Assembly: GCA_959347315.1 (NCBI GenBank)
Contig: OY365806.1
Coordinates: 27,394,811 to 27,458,810 of the forward strand
Direction of reading: 5' to 3'
From: Bimastos eiseni
Taxonomy: Eukaryota > Annelida > Clitellata > Crassiclitellata > Lumbricidae
Length of the DNA stretch: 64,000 nucleotides
Position 1 is the stretch's first letter. Each line of letters starts with the position of its first letter. Under the pieces are notes generated by a model that was not told where the DNA came from, did not search any database, and saw nothing but the letters and a program-made list of their open reading frames with translations. Of this stretch, positions 43,145 through 55,574 are shown in pieces. A program made the position numbers and the translations under genes.

Positions 43145-45275
43145 GGACTATCCTTATTGACCATAGATGATCCTTTTATATAGAAAAGTCTTTCATTGCG
43201 TTAGTCTCACTTTTGCTATTGTGAGGAATATGGTGAAGTACATTTAGAATGCATTCTCTTGAATTTCAATTACCTTAATGAATTATTACGTCAAAATTAA
43301 GGATTGGTTGGAAGCGACGGTCGATTGGTGTTTTGTCTAGTTTTATAAAATCTAGATTAGATTATATTACACATTGCATAATTATAAAGAGTACTGTGTG
43401 AGTGGTTATAACACAGTTATGACAGCATCATGCGAATCCGAAACCAAGAATTATGAAGGCAGTGTCATATTAATTACCTCGTTTAACCTTGGTGAAATTG
43501 CTTATGAAAAGTCGAATAGACGAATTGTAACAAAGACGAGGTGTAACAATGAGCAATTAATCAGATCAGAGGTTGGAGGAGGAATTGGATGTCAAGGATT
43601 GACAACGGATGACTGACTGGAAGAGCGAGAGTTCTTGAGAATGAATCTATGTAGCCGGAAGGAATCAACCAGCGGGGTGATTGAAGCAGTAGCAGAATCC
43701 CAAGAGAAATCCAGGCAGTGGATTGACGGCTGTTGACGTCAAAGACCCGTCAGACAAATGAACCAAGAACGCCTTTTTAATGTTCAACACCACGAACTGA
43801 TTTCTTTCGAATTGCAGTATTTACCGTAACTCAAAATACAGAATAAAAGGTGCGTACACTAGAACGCGTATGTAATTGTGTTTTTCACAGCTCATCTGGT
43901 CAAACTGGTCATCTGGCCCAGCAGTGAAATCGGAAAGCATTCGCATGATGTAATTTTTATTACAGCAACATTTTTACGTTTTAGTTGAATAATGCCATGT
44001 CAACAATTCTAAAATGTATTTTCATTTCAGCCGTAAAACACACAAGGCTCATTTACTTGTAGTCGCATCAGAAAAGTAAATATCACGAATAAACAATCTT
44101 GTAGAATTATATTTGTTCTTTTAATTGTTATCATGAACACAAGAGAAGCCTAATCAACCGATTCGCAAATAGGAAAGTACCAGATAAGAACAGATATGAT
44201 GAGAAGTAAGAACAGATAAGAAATGACCAGATTGCATGATGTACGAGATAACGCTAGTCTCAACGCAAAGTTGTGTTGAATGTGTGAAGCGACGACAAGC
44301 GATAGAAGCGCCGGGTAGACCTACACATGGGGTGCAGATGCTCGCAGTCTGTGGGTTGGCATGTATCTATCGGATGGTTACCTCTGCGTTTTATACTTGG
44401 TAGTCATGCGATAACTACTGGACACTAATGCTTCCTTGTACGATGATTCTTTTCAAAAATGCCCGTTGGCCTGCACACTGTTTCATGCATTCAGATATTG
44501 GCACTGGAGATAATCCTTCCTCTTGGAAGGTTGGAGCTAAATAGTAAGCGTCCGGTTCCTAACCTATCCAGTATATCGGTCGCCAACGGCGAACGCTCAC
44601 GGTTAACACGAACATTGCGGTCCGATATTGACTGAGTCGATCTTCACAGTAACTTTACGCCTCTGTGCCAGATGTGAGTAATTAATTATCTGTCCCCACA
44701 GATACATGCTTCTCCCACCCTTTCCTTTATCCAACCTCCAGTAACTTATAATGCAGCAGAGTGTCTTCCATCACGCCATACATTAAACTACTCAGCAACC
44801 GAGCCCTGTAATTGCTTAATTACACTCTTCAACGGTGTGATAGAGCGAAGCACTACCACTGAATAACGGTTGAGGTCACTTCAAATACCAACGTCGCTCC
44901 TGATCCGCTGAGGCGAAATTCATCCGAAGGTCGACGGCGCACGTAGATTCGTAGATCCGAGACTCTACTGTAGATCTAGAAGCAATCCATCCTCACGCAG
45001 TCACGTGGCTGACATTTGAAGAGAATAACACCAAAACAGATAAAATCTGCAGCAAAAACTGTGCTTGAATTTCGATGCATGAACTTAGCGACTAGACTCC
45101 AACACGTCATCATCTGCTGGCTGATGAGCAATTTCTGCATTCAGAAGATATGATCCCATGAAATTTTAAATTAGACGAATCAATAAAACGACGTTACATA
45201 TAACGTTCTACTTAGTCTGTTTATAGTCTATAGTAGAAAGCCATGCAGCTTGTATTAAGCGCTTATAGTATTGAC
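43145..45275. other. no gene seen
   Basis: Unique sequence. ORFs are short and no repeat family or RNA gene is recognised. Confidence 0.4.
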
Positions 45276-45339
45276 GAGTACTCGCTAAGCTACTCCACCG
45301 AGTACTCGACTCCAAAACTACTCGTTAGCGGCAGCCCTA
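45276..45339. mobile_element. solo end of a second hAT family
   Basis: Read on the minus strand from 45339: TAGGGCTGCCGCTAACGAGT followed by AGTTTTGGAGTCGAGTACTC. TAGGGCTGC-x-x-CTAACGA is a common hAT terminal repeat. No matching second end was found in the window, so it is truncated. Confidence 0.55.
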
Positions 45340-45899
45340 TTCACGATAGAAAGGCTAAATGGGAATCAAGACGTTACGTGTAGAAGAATTGAACACTGCT
45401 ACTCACGAAGCATCAAACCTACATGTATTTGCAAGGTTGAATAGTTTGCTCGAATTATTTAAACGGTCGACGGCTTTGTTTTTTTATATAAAATAACTGA
45501 TAGTCTGACTCTGCGCTGAACTGGCGACATCCGGTTTGACAGTTTGACTCTTCGTCTGTGTATGCCTGTGGTGTAGACCGGTCGTCCGCCGATGTCGTCT
45601 ATCGTCTGTCTCGGGCAGAATTTCGTGTTTTGAATTATTGATGCGGCTTTTGCGGCTTTTCCCACCCATAGAACATGACTTGACTGTACCAAGAACATGA
45701 CAGTATAACATAAAGCCATAAGATCACGCCACGCGGTTTAGAACATTGGTTTTAAAAGCTTGGATAAAAATCGATACGTTCAGATGAACGACGGTCATTC
45801 GCGTAGACCCAGTTTATCTCACGTCATCCACCCCTCCCCACTAATATTGAATTAAGACCTGAGAGACTTTCTTCCAACTTCTGATCGGCTCATGGCTAC

Positions 45900-46150
45900 A
45901 GCACCGCTGCAAGGGCGCCATACAAAACTGAAGTCAGCAGACAGGATAAGCCTTAGTGAATAAGTAGGATTTCAACTTGGTTTTGAAGGAGTCTACTGAG
46001 TCTGTCAATCTAATAGCAGGCAGAAGACTGTTCCTGCACCTCGGACCAGCGACTGATTTAGCGCGGTCTCCAAACCGCGTCCTCATCCTCCACACATAGA
46101 GGTCAGTCTTTCAGGATTATCTGAGTCGTAGGTCAGCCGTGGAGGAGTGA
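45900..46150 (-). mobile_element. truncated LINE 3' end
   Basis: The minus strand encodes RFGDRAKSVAGPRCRNSLLP then AIRLTDSVDSFKTKLKSYLF and TKAYPVC-stop (about 46080-45940). This is the RAFSVAGPRLWNSLP...SVDSFKxxLKTHLF tail of a non-LTR reverse transcriptase. It differs from the SASE-ending copies, so it is another family. 5'-truncated. Confidence 0.75.
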
Positions 46151-46439
46151 ATCTTACAGCAGAAGCCGAGCAGATACCCGTGGGTTGTCTTGAAGTGATC
46201 CCTGGTTCTGTGACCTTTTAGTAGACGAACAAACGTGTGTAGAACGGAACATAGGGGTTGCTGCATGACCGAGATGCGTTCTATAGTATAGTATTTCGTT
46301 TAAGGAAACAACCCATCCCGAATATTCCTTGAACAGAACATGCACTATCGGCAGTGATCACATGGAACGATTGCTCTATTTCGAAATTGTTGGAGCCATT
46401 AATGATGCAAACACCTCATGCATTTATAACAAAAGAGAA

Positions 46440-46780
46440 GTGCACGGTTAGCCTTAACAAAGAGAAATGTAAGTTAGCCTTAACAAAAAAGGATTGTACG
46501 GTTAGCCTTAACAAAGAGAAATGTAAGTTAGCCTTAACAAAGAGAAATGTAAGTTAGCCTTAACAAAGAGAAATGCAAGGTTAGCCTTAACAAAGAGAAA
46601 TGTAAGTTAGCCTTAACAAAAGAGAAGTGCACGGTTTGCCTTAACAAAGAGAAATGTACGTTAGCCTTAACAAAGAGAAATGTAAGTTAGCCTTAACAAA
46701 GAGAAATGCACGGTTAGCCTTAACAAAGAGAAATGTAAGTTAGCCTAAACAAAATAGGATTGTACGGTTAGCCTTCGTCT
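46440..46780. repeat. 26-bp minisatellite, about 13 copies
   Basis: The unit is GTTAGCCTTAACAAAGAGAA ATGTAA, with variants ATGCACG and GGATTGTACG alternating in a higher-order pattern. It begins at about 46448 and ends near 46778. A short ORF (46354-46557) reads a Leu/Asn/Lys repeat from it. Confidence 0.9.
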
Positions 46781-46862
46781 ATGAACATCTACAGCGTATG
46801 CTAATAACTGGCTGTGTTCTGTATTGCAGTTCAGTGGACTCTTCGTAGGCAACGGATTGACC

Positions 46863-47159
46863 TCAATCTCTGGCTAACGAGAACCTGATCTGCAGGATAT
46901 CACCGACCATAACATCGAACACACTGCCGACACGCACATTGGCAGACACCTTGCGCAGAACAACCGCCGCCCAAACCAATTTTATGGACAGTTCAATTGG
47001 TTCTGGACTTAATTTCGGATTGCAGTGAACCACTTCCTCTGCTGGAAACGTGTTACCCTTAACATCCGACAGGATTGAGCGAGCACGAATTTGCGTGTGA
47101 ATAGACGGATCTGAGTCAGATGAACTGAATTCACTTGTCACTGAATGGGTTGCAGTCAA
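46863..47159 (-). CDS. coding-like ORF, possible exon of unknown protein
   Basis: A 98-codon minus frame whose second half (CNPKLSPEPIELSIKLVWAA, then VLRKVSANVRVGSVFDVMVG and DILQIRFSLARD) has alternating hydrophobic residues like a beta-sandwich extracellular domain. Base composition is richer in GC than its surroundings. A possible acceptor is AACACGTTTCCAG within it; no clear donor precedes the stop. I do not recognise the family. Low confidence. Confidence 0.25.
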   Translation of the reverse strand: MTATHSVTSEFSSSDSDPSIHTQIRARSILSDVKGNTFPAEEVVHCNPKLSPEPIELSIKLVWAAVVLRKVSANVRVGSVFDVMVGDILQIRFSLARD

Positions 47160-47528
47160 GTCATTCCCTCCTCAAGGGTCTTCTTCTTCTCCCACTGATC
47201 TTCTATGCAAAGGCTGCTAATAAATCTCAAGGATCAATCGATTCGTACGACTCACGTGCGCATCTGACATTTTTCTCAGTAATGGAATTATTTGTCGTCT
47301 GCTAAAATTATAACGACGTCTAGCCTTGGCAGCAACACCCAGCCACACGCAGCCACACGCAGCCAGACACCGATGCTGAAGGCGTTCTACACACGACATC
47401 ACAAAATTCCGACTTATAATTGGTTTACAATGCCCTCCGACCTACAAACCTCCATTTTTCTCTCGGACTCATTCGCTTTCATTTGCTCAACGCATTCGAA
47501 TGTGAATGTGCAACACATAAATACGCGC

Positions 47529-47590
47529 ATATATATATATATACATATATATATATATTTATATATATATATACATATATATAACAACTA
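47529..47590. repeat. (TA)n microsatellite
   Basis: TA tract with interruptions; another shorter tract at 47660-47682. Confidence 0.85.
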
Positions 47591-47813
47591 TATATGCATA
47601 CATATAGAGACGAGATAACTGGATTTACGAATATTTGTGGAATATTTAGGCCTTTTCCATATATATATAAATATATATAAAATATGAATTTCAACACCCA
47701 CTTCGTTCTGCTGCGACCAACGCCTGTGCAGTAGATAGTTGTATTGCAAGCGCCTTAAATTTGACCACTGTGAAATTCTTAATTTTATTTAATCCAAAAA
47801 GAAACAGGTCTAT

Positions 47814-47870
47814 TGTACATTGTTAGGCCTACTGTACATTGATAGGCCTACTGTTCATTGTTAGGCCTAC
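47814..47870. repeat. three tandem 19-bp units each carrying TAGGCCTA
   Basis: The unit TGTACATTGATAGGCCTAC occurs at 47814, 47833 and 47852 with one or two changes each. Confidence 0.9.
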
Positions 47871-48280
47871 GGACATCGAAAATTCTTCATGGAACCGAAG
47901 TACTACCGTTAAAGCAGCGACGCTTTCAATGCTTTCAATGCATACTATAGGTTCGTGGGTTGGAATTTTTTTATCTACTTATTTCTAATTTTTATATTCT
48001 TCTTCTAATTTTTATATTCCTCTGTAGCGTTGCCTGTACAGTGCACAGTGTGCATAGGCTGTCTTTGAATCGTGTCTTGACTTGGTCGTCTTAGTGCTTC
48101 GGAAATAATACGAAGTCCAGACTCACTTTATAGATGGAGATCTTCTTAATTAAAATATCATATTATACGCTATGTTGGATTTGATTATCCCGGGTGATCA
48201 AAACCTATTCGTTCTGCTTAAAACACGTTACCGTTAATACAGAGCGCACGGCGTGATAGGCTATGATTAGCTAATAGCTG

Positions 48281-48480
48281 NNNNNNNNNNNNNNNNNNNN
48301 NNNNNNNNNNNNNNNNNNNNNNNNNNNNNNNNNNNNNNNNNNNNNNNNNNNNNNNNNNNNNNNNNNNNNNNNNNNNNNNNNNNNNNNNNNNNNNNNNNNN
48401 NNNNNNNNNNNNNNNNNNNNNNNNNNNNNNNNNNNNNNNNNNNNNNNNNNNNNNNNNNNNNNNNNNNNNNNNNNNNNNNN
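48281..48480. other. assembly gap (200 N)
   Basis: Unknown bases of round length, so the true size is probably not known. The apparent minus ORF across it is meaningless. Confidence 0.99.
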
Positions 48481-48559
48481 TCCTTGAAAAATATTCAAAA
48501 TATTCATCGTCATCGACACTCAGAGTGCGTATACGCTACGGGTGCTTATGAAGGTGTAT

Positions 48560-48985
48560 ATATGTGTAAATATATATGTGCGTACATATGTTCATATGCA
48601 TATATGTGTATATAGGTATGTAGTACATATATACATATATATATATATACAAGGTGTAAATACGTGGGTGTATGAACAGGCCTATATGTGCCTATAAGTG
48701 AGCACGCATAAAAGTGTTTACCAATGTATTCATGCATGTAGGGCCTTTGTACTTGTAGGCCTATGCAGTGTAGGTATGGCTGCATGTAGACCCCTATGTA
48801 AATATGTATGCAGGAATGAATATATTATTGAATATATGGGCAGGAACGAATTAACCAATGCATTATATATTGTGAAAGTAAGTCTTACCATGTATGCATA
48901 CAAAATTGTGTGTTTATATATAAATGTATGTATGTATCTATGTATCTATGTATACATGAATACTCACGTATCCAATGCATAGGTA
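48560..48985. repeat. AT-rich TATA/TGTA low-complexity region
   Basis: Irregular TATATGTATA and TGTATGTATC tracts leading into the tetranucleotide array. No gene. Confidence 0.6.
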
Positions 48986-49192
48986 CATACATACATGCAT
49001 ACATACATACATACATACATACATACATACATACATACATACATACATACATACATACATACATACATACATACATACATACATACATACATACATACAT
49101 ACATACGTACATACATACATACATACATACATACGTACATACATACATACATACATACATACATACATACATACATACATACACACACACAT
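48986..49192. repeat. (TACA)n microsatellite, about 50 copies
   Basis: Nearly pure ATAC/TACA repeat with rare CGTAC substitutions. All frames on both strands are open, producing Tyr-Ile-His-Thr and Met-Tyr-Val-Cys repeat ORFs that are not genes. Confidence 0.97.
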
Positions 49193-49199
49193 GCATGCA

Positions 49200-50515
49200 T
49201 GGATACATGCATTCATACATACGTAATACGGACATATGCATGTGTGTATCCATGCATCGGGTGATTCATTTGGCGGCATGGATGTTTTAAGCCGTTAAGC
49301 TTTTTGGGAAAGTCAGGTGTGATGTGTCACCGAATGTTGAATTGTTCTGGCACGACTGGATCGCGTTGCGAGGATTCGTGTGAGAAGGATCGGTCGGCGT
49401 TACGTTTGCTTTTAATAATCGATTTGGCTCATTGTGTCTTGCTCGGCGATTGCTTGTGTCTTGGTCTTTGGTTTGCTTGAACCCTGGTGCACGGCCGCCT
49501 GAAATCAACGCCGCTCATTTACCTTGACCGTTATGGTTTACTGATTGGAAAGAGTCATCTGGGACGGACTGCAATCCATTGCAGTACAAGAGAGTGTTCG
49601 AGAAGACTCAATAGATTGTTGATTGTATCAACCTATTTTGCCAAATCATGTATCACATCCCCGGCTGCACCGACTCCTCAGAGGCACTCCTTTATTAAAT
49701 GCGTCGAGGGAATAAGTGAGTTTTGTGGTGATGGCTTACCACGGTCCCATTTCCACAAGCTATGACGATTTCAGTCAATCCTCCACTCGAATAGTTGCCA
49801 ATTTACCGATACTGTGTCATACATGTGAGTCGGGTTATATATGAGGAGCACTGGGGTGCAGGACACAATTAGAATCAAGCTTTAAAATTGTGTTTTTCGA
49901 AATTTTACTGACAAATATAGCTGTGATTTTTACTGTTTAATATCGTACGGTTTGCTTTATCCTATGTGTGAATAACTCTTAGCTGATCTGGGATCGTTCC
50001 AGATTTTTAAGATCTTTTTAACTGTGGAATGTTTAACGGGATAACTATTAGTATATTTTAACGTTCTCAACACGTTCCATTCTAATTTTACTTTCGATTT
50101 GAATTATGCATTCGCTTATATACCTTTTTAGGCAGTAAAGTAATAAAAAATAAAAAGACAATCTAAAAGACAGTCATTATAGGCCTACGCCAGACAAACA
50201 AATTTTTGTCTGGCCTGTTTCAAATTTTTCTAGCAGTCGTCCCTCACGTAGAACAAACTTATTATCTTTCAGGCAGGAAAAGGTGTAGAAAAAAGAGATA
50301 GAAAAACAAAAGCAGAGCTTAAGACACACGAAGAAAACAGCAAATGTAAATACTGACAATACTGACACATACAAAGGCACAGAGGATGAGAGAGACATGT
50401 CAACAGCGAAGACAAACAAAGAGAGACTAAGAGCGCAGAATAAGATGAACATCGTGAGAGACCCACAGCTACTGATAACTACAAATAAAGACACACCGAC
50501 AGACTGACACAGTCA
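49200..50515. other. no gene seen
   Basis: Unique DNA. ORFs at 49487-49765 (plus) and 50177-50494 (minus) lack recognisable motifs; the latter is Phe/Ser/Leu-rich low complexity. Confidence 0.35.
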
Positions 50516-50521
50516 AAGACA

Positions 50522-50612
50522 GAAGGAGGAAGAGAGACGGAGAGAGACGGAGAGAGACGGAGAGAGACGGAGAGAGACGGAGAGAGACGGAGAGAGACGG
50601 AGAGAGACAGAT
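50522..50612. repeat. 10-bp tandem repeat GAGAGACGGA, about 8 copies
   Basis: Purine-rich exact repeat directly upstream of the proline-rich exon. Confidence 0.95.
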
Positions 50613-50717
50613 AGAGACGTTTGTTGGGCCACTGTTGCTGGCGATTGTCTTCGCTGTGCAGCTATGAAGCAGCAACAGCGAATGTCGCAGTCGAAATAAA
50701 GCGATCACCATCCGTCG

Positions 50718-50949
50718 ATGCTGCAGCAAATAAATAGAAAGAACGGACCAACGATGACCACCGGTCGACACCCTCAATCCACCTCATGCATCGACGCCCA
50801 AGACCCTCCACCAAGGTCCCCGCCGCACAGGCCCTCACTGCCACGGCCGCCTCCCATCAACGGCAGTGAGGGGGGACTCAAGGACCTGGCAGCGAAGTTG
50901 AATGGGTCGACGATGCGCTGGCTCTACATACGCCGCCTGGTGATCGCCT
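50718..50949 (+). CDS. proline-rich first coding exon, unknown protein
   Basis: Two in-frame ATGs (50718 and 50754; the second has A at -3) open a GC-rich frame to GATCGCCT|GTATGT (50949), a good donor, in phase 1. From 50754 the 65 residues run MTTGRHPQSTSCIDAQDPPP, RSPPHRPSLPRPPPINGSEG, GLKDLAAKLNGSTMRWLYIR, RLVIA. The first 35 are proline-rich and probably disordered. The last part is a charged amphipathic stretch ending in RWLYIRRLVIA, which could lead into a membrane segment in the next exon. Composition contrasts sharply with the flanking simple repeats. No family recognised and no downstream exon identified. Confidence 0.45.
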
Positions 50950-51177
50950 GTATGTCTGTTTCTTTGTCGGCTGTCTGTATGTTTATCTGTCTGTCTGTGT
51001 GGCTGTCTGCATGTGAGGCTGCATCTTTCTGTCTGAGATAGGACAGGCCGTTGAGTTGGTTGTCTAGCTACGAATGGTCTTTGTTCACCGATGCGCAGTA
51101 TATTGCTACAGCAGCAGAAGCAGTAGTATCAGCAGACGATGCGTTGGACATGCTGGTCAGCAAAAACAGCAGAAGAG

Positions 51178-51196
51178 AAAGAGAGAGAGGAGACAG

Positions 51197-51231
<35 letters not shown>

Positions 51232-51378
51232 GAGAGTGAGACAGAGAGAGACAGAGAGAGACAGAGAGAGACAGAGAGAGACAGAGAGAGAAAGAGACAG
51301 AGAGAGAGACAGAGAGAGAGACAGAGAGAGAGACAGAGAGAGAGACAGAGAGAGAGACAGAGAGAGACAGAGAGAGGA
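51178..51378. repeat. (GATA)n and (GAGACAGA)n purine microsatellite
   Basis: GATAGATAGATA run at about 51199-51230 followed by about 140 bp of GAGACAGAGA. Arg/Glu- or Ser/Leu-rich ORFs on either strand are by-products. Confidence 0.95.
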
Positions 51379-51719
51379 GGACGCTGGAAAAAAGAAGGAA
51401 GAACAGCTGCGATTGAATTCCTTGCTGCTCTTCATTTCTTCTGACGTCGTTTAACCCAGCGGAACAGGAAGAAGATTTTATTAAAATCCACAACAGATTC
51501 ACAACTCGAAGAGTGAGGTCAGTCGAGATCTTATTTCCTCCCTCTTTCGTTCTTGTTTCTTGCTTTCTTTTTCTTGTTTGATCCATACATCAGTACGCAG
51601 TTGTTGTTTGGCCAACGATTGTTCCTGTCTGCTTCAGTCGTGCCTCAGCTAATTTGCTGAATTGGCAGATCATCCTTCAGGTTGCCGCCGTTTCTTTTTT
51701 CAATCTGTCCTTTCAGCCG

Positions 51720-51830
51720 TGGTTGGGCCGAGAGCGCATCTGAGTAGATATATATCTTGAAGTGGCGTTGTATCAAGTCTGTTTCATTGATTGATTGATT
51801 GATTTATTGATTGATTGGTTTAGGAGACGT
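51720..51830 (+). mobile_element. LINE 3' tail fragment
   Basis: GAGAGCGCATCTGAGTAGAT, GAAGTGGCGTTGTATCAAG and a (TTGA)n tail repeat the 3' UTR layout of the SASE-type LINEs. Confidence 0.65.
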
Positions 51831-52769
51831 CTCCTGGCTTCAATTATTCGATCTTTTTAGCCGTCCAAACTGCAATTTAAGCTTTTCATAAATGGACGAG
51901 TAAAGGATGAATCGGTTCATATTTTATGATCTTATTTTTTAAGGTCCAATTACTTAAGGACTCCACTACATTCTCTGAATGCACACAAATGCACCGTATT
52001 TCTAACTTCACCGTTAAAAATTCGCAAACATACATGCATACATTTATAGGCTACATGCTGTGCGAAATCAAAAGAAACCTTTTAACATCATCATCATCGT
52101 CGTCGTCGTCATTGTCATCATCTTCATCATCATCAGATTTGTTTCTTGAACAAAATTCGGTCATTACTATGCCAATGAGATTTTCTAACGTCCAGTTTCG
52201 CATAATTTACGTTTCTGAATAGCAATATTATGGGAAACTTTAGTTCTCGCTGTTCCTGGTTGTTAGCAGAAATGGGTGAGGTCATAATTGCTAACAGGCC
52301 GATCCGTGAAGAGCCTACGAGGATCGTGGTCTCGCTCCTCAATAACAGCAGCAGCGCAGCAGCAGCTAAGACCGCTGCTGCCACTGCTGTGATATTGTTC
52401 ACCGTCGCTGCCTCCGGCTATGACACAGTGCTGACAACTATACAGTGTTGACCAGCGACACTTATGGATTCGTTCAACACGAACGACTCCTGAGCGTAGT
52501 GTTCAGCTGGGCGAAAACCATGTCCGAACAGTAGTCATGTGATTGCGCTTCATGATCTAACAGAAAGCGTTGAGAAGTTTTTATTCTTTATGTCACTGTA
52601 ATCGAATGTAACATATCACGCATGCGTCGATAGGTTATATTATGCAAAAGCGAGTCGATTATCTAAACAATCACCTTGGAGAAGGAGCTCGAACACTGTA
52701 GGGCCTACATAATGTCATCAGATACCAATACAAACTGGAGAGCTTGATGAGAATTGGTAAAAATTTTAT
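51831..52769. other. no gene supported
   Basis: A (CATCATCGT)n tract at 52088-52140. At 52230-52450 a 73-codon plus ORF with an ATG faces a minus ORF rich in Ala/Leu (possible signal-peptide-like stretch without ATG). Neither is convincing. Confidence 0.3.
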
Positions 52770-53060
52770 GTTTGAATGGGTTTGCTCAAAATGGAAAGAC
52801 ATTTTCTTTCATAGAGGGAATATAAGAATGTCAAACTTGAGACCTTATTGACGTGGTTTTACCAATTTGCTTTCTTGAACGGGTTTTCTTAAGTTTGACC
52901 GCAATTTTTTGCAAACAAGAATATAAAATGGCATACTTTAAATCTCATTGACGCAGTTTGACCAATTTAAAAGTGGTCATTTTTCGGAACGGGTTTGCTT
53001 AAGATTGTTAAAAAAAATTGAAGATTTGAACCTGATCGACACAGTTTTATCTATGCTATA
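52770..53060. repeat. diverged tandem repeat, three units of about 105 bp
   Basis: Units start GAATGGGTTTGCTCAAA (52770), GAACGGGTTTTCTTAAG (52876) and GAACGGGTTTGCTTAAG (52987). Each is followed by AATATAA-AATG, ACTT-A-ACCT-ATTGACG and GTTTTACCAATTT-like blocks. Confidence 0.65.
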
Positions 53061-54695
53061 TCATACTCTTTCTAAACGCAGATAATCGGTGCCAACTGTT
53101 CTAACCAGGATAGGTTTAGACACAACTTACTTAGGACTAGTTTTCTCTCTAATTCGTTCCAAGCTACATTCTATACCTGAGCGACGACGCAACTGTTTAC
53201 ATGTAAATCTCGCGGATAGCCATCTTCGCAACTTTCTGAGAGGTTCGTTATTGTATCTCAGAGGCGTCCAGATAGGAGGGCCCGTAGGCAAATTCCTCAA
53301 ATTTCAGGTAGGGGGAATATTTTTTAGTCTTAGTAGAGGTCATTTTTTGCCTTCCTGACACTTGGGACAGAGGGTCTGCCTCCATCATTCAGAGGAAAAT
53401 TCATAGGGAGAAATTTGATTTGTCATTAGAATAAAAATGGGCTTGCTTCTACCCTATAGTCCGGAACTAAATAAATTCGCAGTTTCGTTGTCAAAACTGC
53501 CATAGTTGTGATATTATTGCAGCAAAAGCAAAAGTCCTTTAAAAATCTGTAATAAAACTAACGCATTGACTCATCTCTAAGCTTCATCGCGCATTCGACA
53601 GATATCGTCGTCGACGTGGAGAGCTAGTTATTGGATTAACTGTTGCGACTAAGTCTAGTCTGAAGCTTGTATTGAAATTCACTAGACATCAATCGATTGA
53701 TTGCCTTTGCTAAGGAAAAGAGCAAGCCGAAATTATTATCCTTTGACCATAACCGGTTGAGATCCATGAGACCACGGAGACCAGAAGATGGCTAAAGAAT
53801 CCATAGCAACGAGGTTATAGCTCAGACCATCGTAGAAATTACATCGAACTGACTGGACCTACGGCGGCAACAGGCAAGACTTATAGGAACCCATTGGGCT
53901 TTGGGTACAATGAGATTCAAGGCGTACGATGAGCGAGCGACGGCGCTGTTTATGAGTCTGACGGGTGCTTCTAATACGAACTATAAGTTGGTCATTTCGG
54001 ATTACTCGGCAGTACATTGTTGAAACATGTCTGAAACTAGGCCGCATGTTCAGTGGAAGCCACTTCTTCTATTTTCTCGGTTGTGACAATCTCGATCTTT
54101 CCATTTTAAACGAACAAAATAAGCCATTTTAAAATGATCAAATTGATCTTCTCGTTTTACAGTATAAGTAATAGGGCAAAAGTTAATTAAAATTATTAAA
54201 ATATTTCTCGGTGACAGAATTACAATTAACTAGGGGTCTAATTAACGTCTTGGCCTTTTATGTTTGTTCACAGAAAGTCTGCTTATTCAACACAGCTGAA
54301 TTGGACATCATTGATGTCAATTTTGTTGGTTTCTGGCTAGATAAGATAACTTCGAATGTATATGTAACGATATTCACAGCAGTATAAATATCTTTTTATT
54401 TATTAATTTATAGGATTACCATGTAGGCTATGTAGAACGACTTATTAACATTGTAGTGACCTTCATAATTATTAACAAGTTCTAATTAAATATTCAAGTT
54501 TATCCGAATTGTCGATGCTTGTTACATTGAATATTCATATAGCCTTGTTGACTGTCTAATGAGGGATGGAGCATAAATGACAGAATACAATCAGTATTCA
54601 CCTCTTTCGTGTAGAAACGTAAGACACTGTTACAGTGCATTATGGAACACTATGACTATCATTATGCCACGTCTGTTCTATTTTTATCTGTCAAA
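53061..54695. other. no gene seen
   Basis: AT-rich unique sequence; ORF 53089-53358 shows no recognisable domain. Confidence 0.4.
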
Positions 54696-54699
54696 GAAC

Positions 54700-54868
54700 C
54701 AACACATATATGTATGGTTGTCGCCAAAGGTCCACTCAGACTCTTTTTATACTCGCCTTATAACTGTTCTTTTTATCCGCGCCGGGTCTTGGGCGCTCCT
54801 GAGTAGTACCCATGAAGGGGCGCTATTTAAATCTTCGTAATGAACGAATGATGAATGAATGTGTGGAC
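54700..54868 (+). mobile_element. truncated LINE 3' end
   Basis: The frame VHSDSFYTRLITVLFIRAGS, then WALLSSTHEGALFKSS (to 54840) matches the terminal FYxxLKTxLFxRAxSGSASE of this LINE group. The 3' UTR has CATGAAGGGGCGCTATTTAA and a (TGAA)n tail. Confidence 0.65.
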
Positions 54869-54944
54869 GTATACATATATTGATGCGTGTTAACATTTGA
54901 ACGCATGTAAATCTGCCTTCACGTATATTACCGTATATCATGCA

Positions 54945-55232
54945 TTTAAGACGGTGCATATATGTTTGTATGTATGTACCTATGTATATACAATTGTACA
55001 AATGTATGTGTGCACATGTGCGCTTGTATGAGTTAAATGCATGCATGTTAGCATGCATGAATGTATTCATGTATATATGTGTGTGTGTATGTATGTTTGT
55101 GTGTGTGCATGTATGTATATTATGTATGCATGCATGTTGTATGTCTGTCTGTATGTCTGTTTGTCTGTCTGCCTGTATGCATGTATGCATGCATGTGTGT
55201 AACAATGTATGTATGCATTCTTGCATACTGAT
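54945..55232. repeat. (TGTA)n/(TGTC)n microsatellite region
   Basis: Degenerate TGTATGTA and CTGTCTGTATG tracts; Cys/Met/Tyr-rich ORFs on both strands are not genes. Confidence 0.9.
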
Positions 55233-55574
55233 GTACAATCTGCCTCAGGTGAATTATGGAGAATTCGTATACTTAAGGATATTTGAGGATATAAGTGGAC
55301 TGGAGTTCTGTCAACTAAGTTATGCTTCCGTAAACCACTCAACGCATGGAGTAGTCAAGGAGTGGACAATGAGTGGACAATGAGTGGACAAGAAGTGGTC
55401 AAGGAGTGACCACGAAGGGATTGTGTCTACTCGCATATATAATGAAAAAAGAGGAAGGTCTGAAGATCAGGCGTCGAAGGACGTCCCAAAAAACGCTGTT
55501 TGTAGGTCCGTAGAGTTTGTCTGAATCTGACTTACAGTGTTAGCAACTTATTGAATCTTCACTTGTATAGACAG

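Noticed and set aside
46440..46780. Regular 26-bp repeats as a CRISPR-like array
   Set aside because: Head-to-tail minisatellite without spacers.
48271..48519. 82-codon ORF across the gap
   Set aside because: It consists almost entirely of undetermined bases.
48885..49290. ORFs of 82-126 codons on both strands
   Set aside because: Translations of a pure (TACA)n tract, which is open in every frame.
51068..51586. 172-codon minus ORF, Ser/Leu-rich
   Set aside because: Mostly GAGACAGA microsatellite read on the opposite strand.
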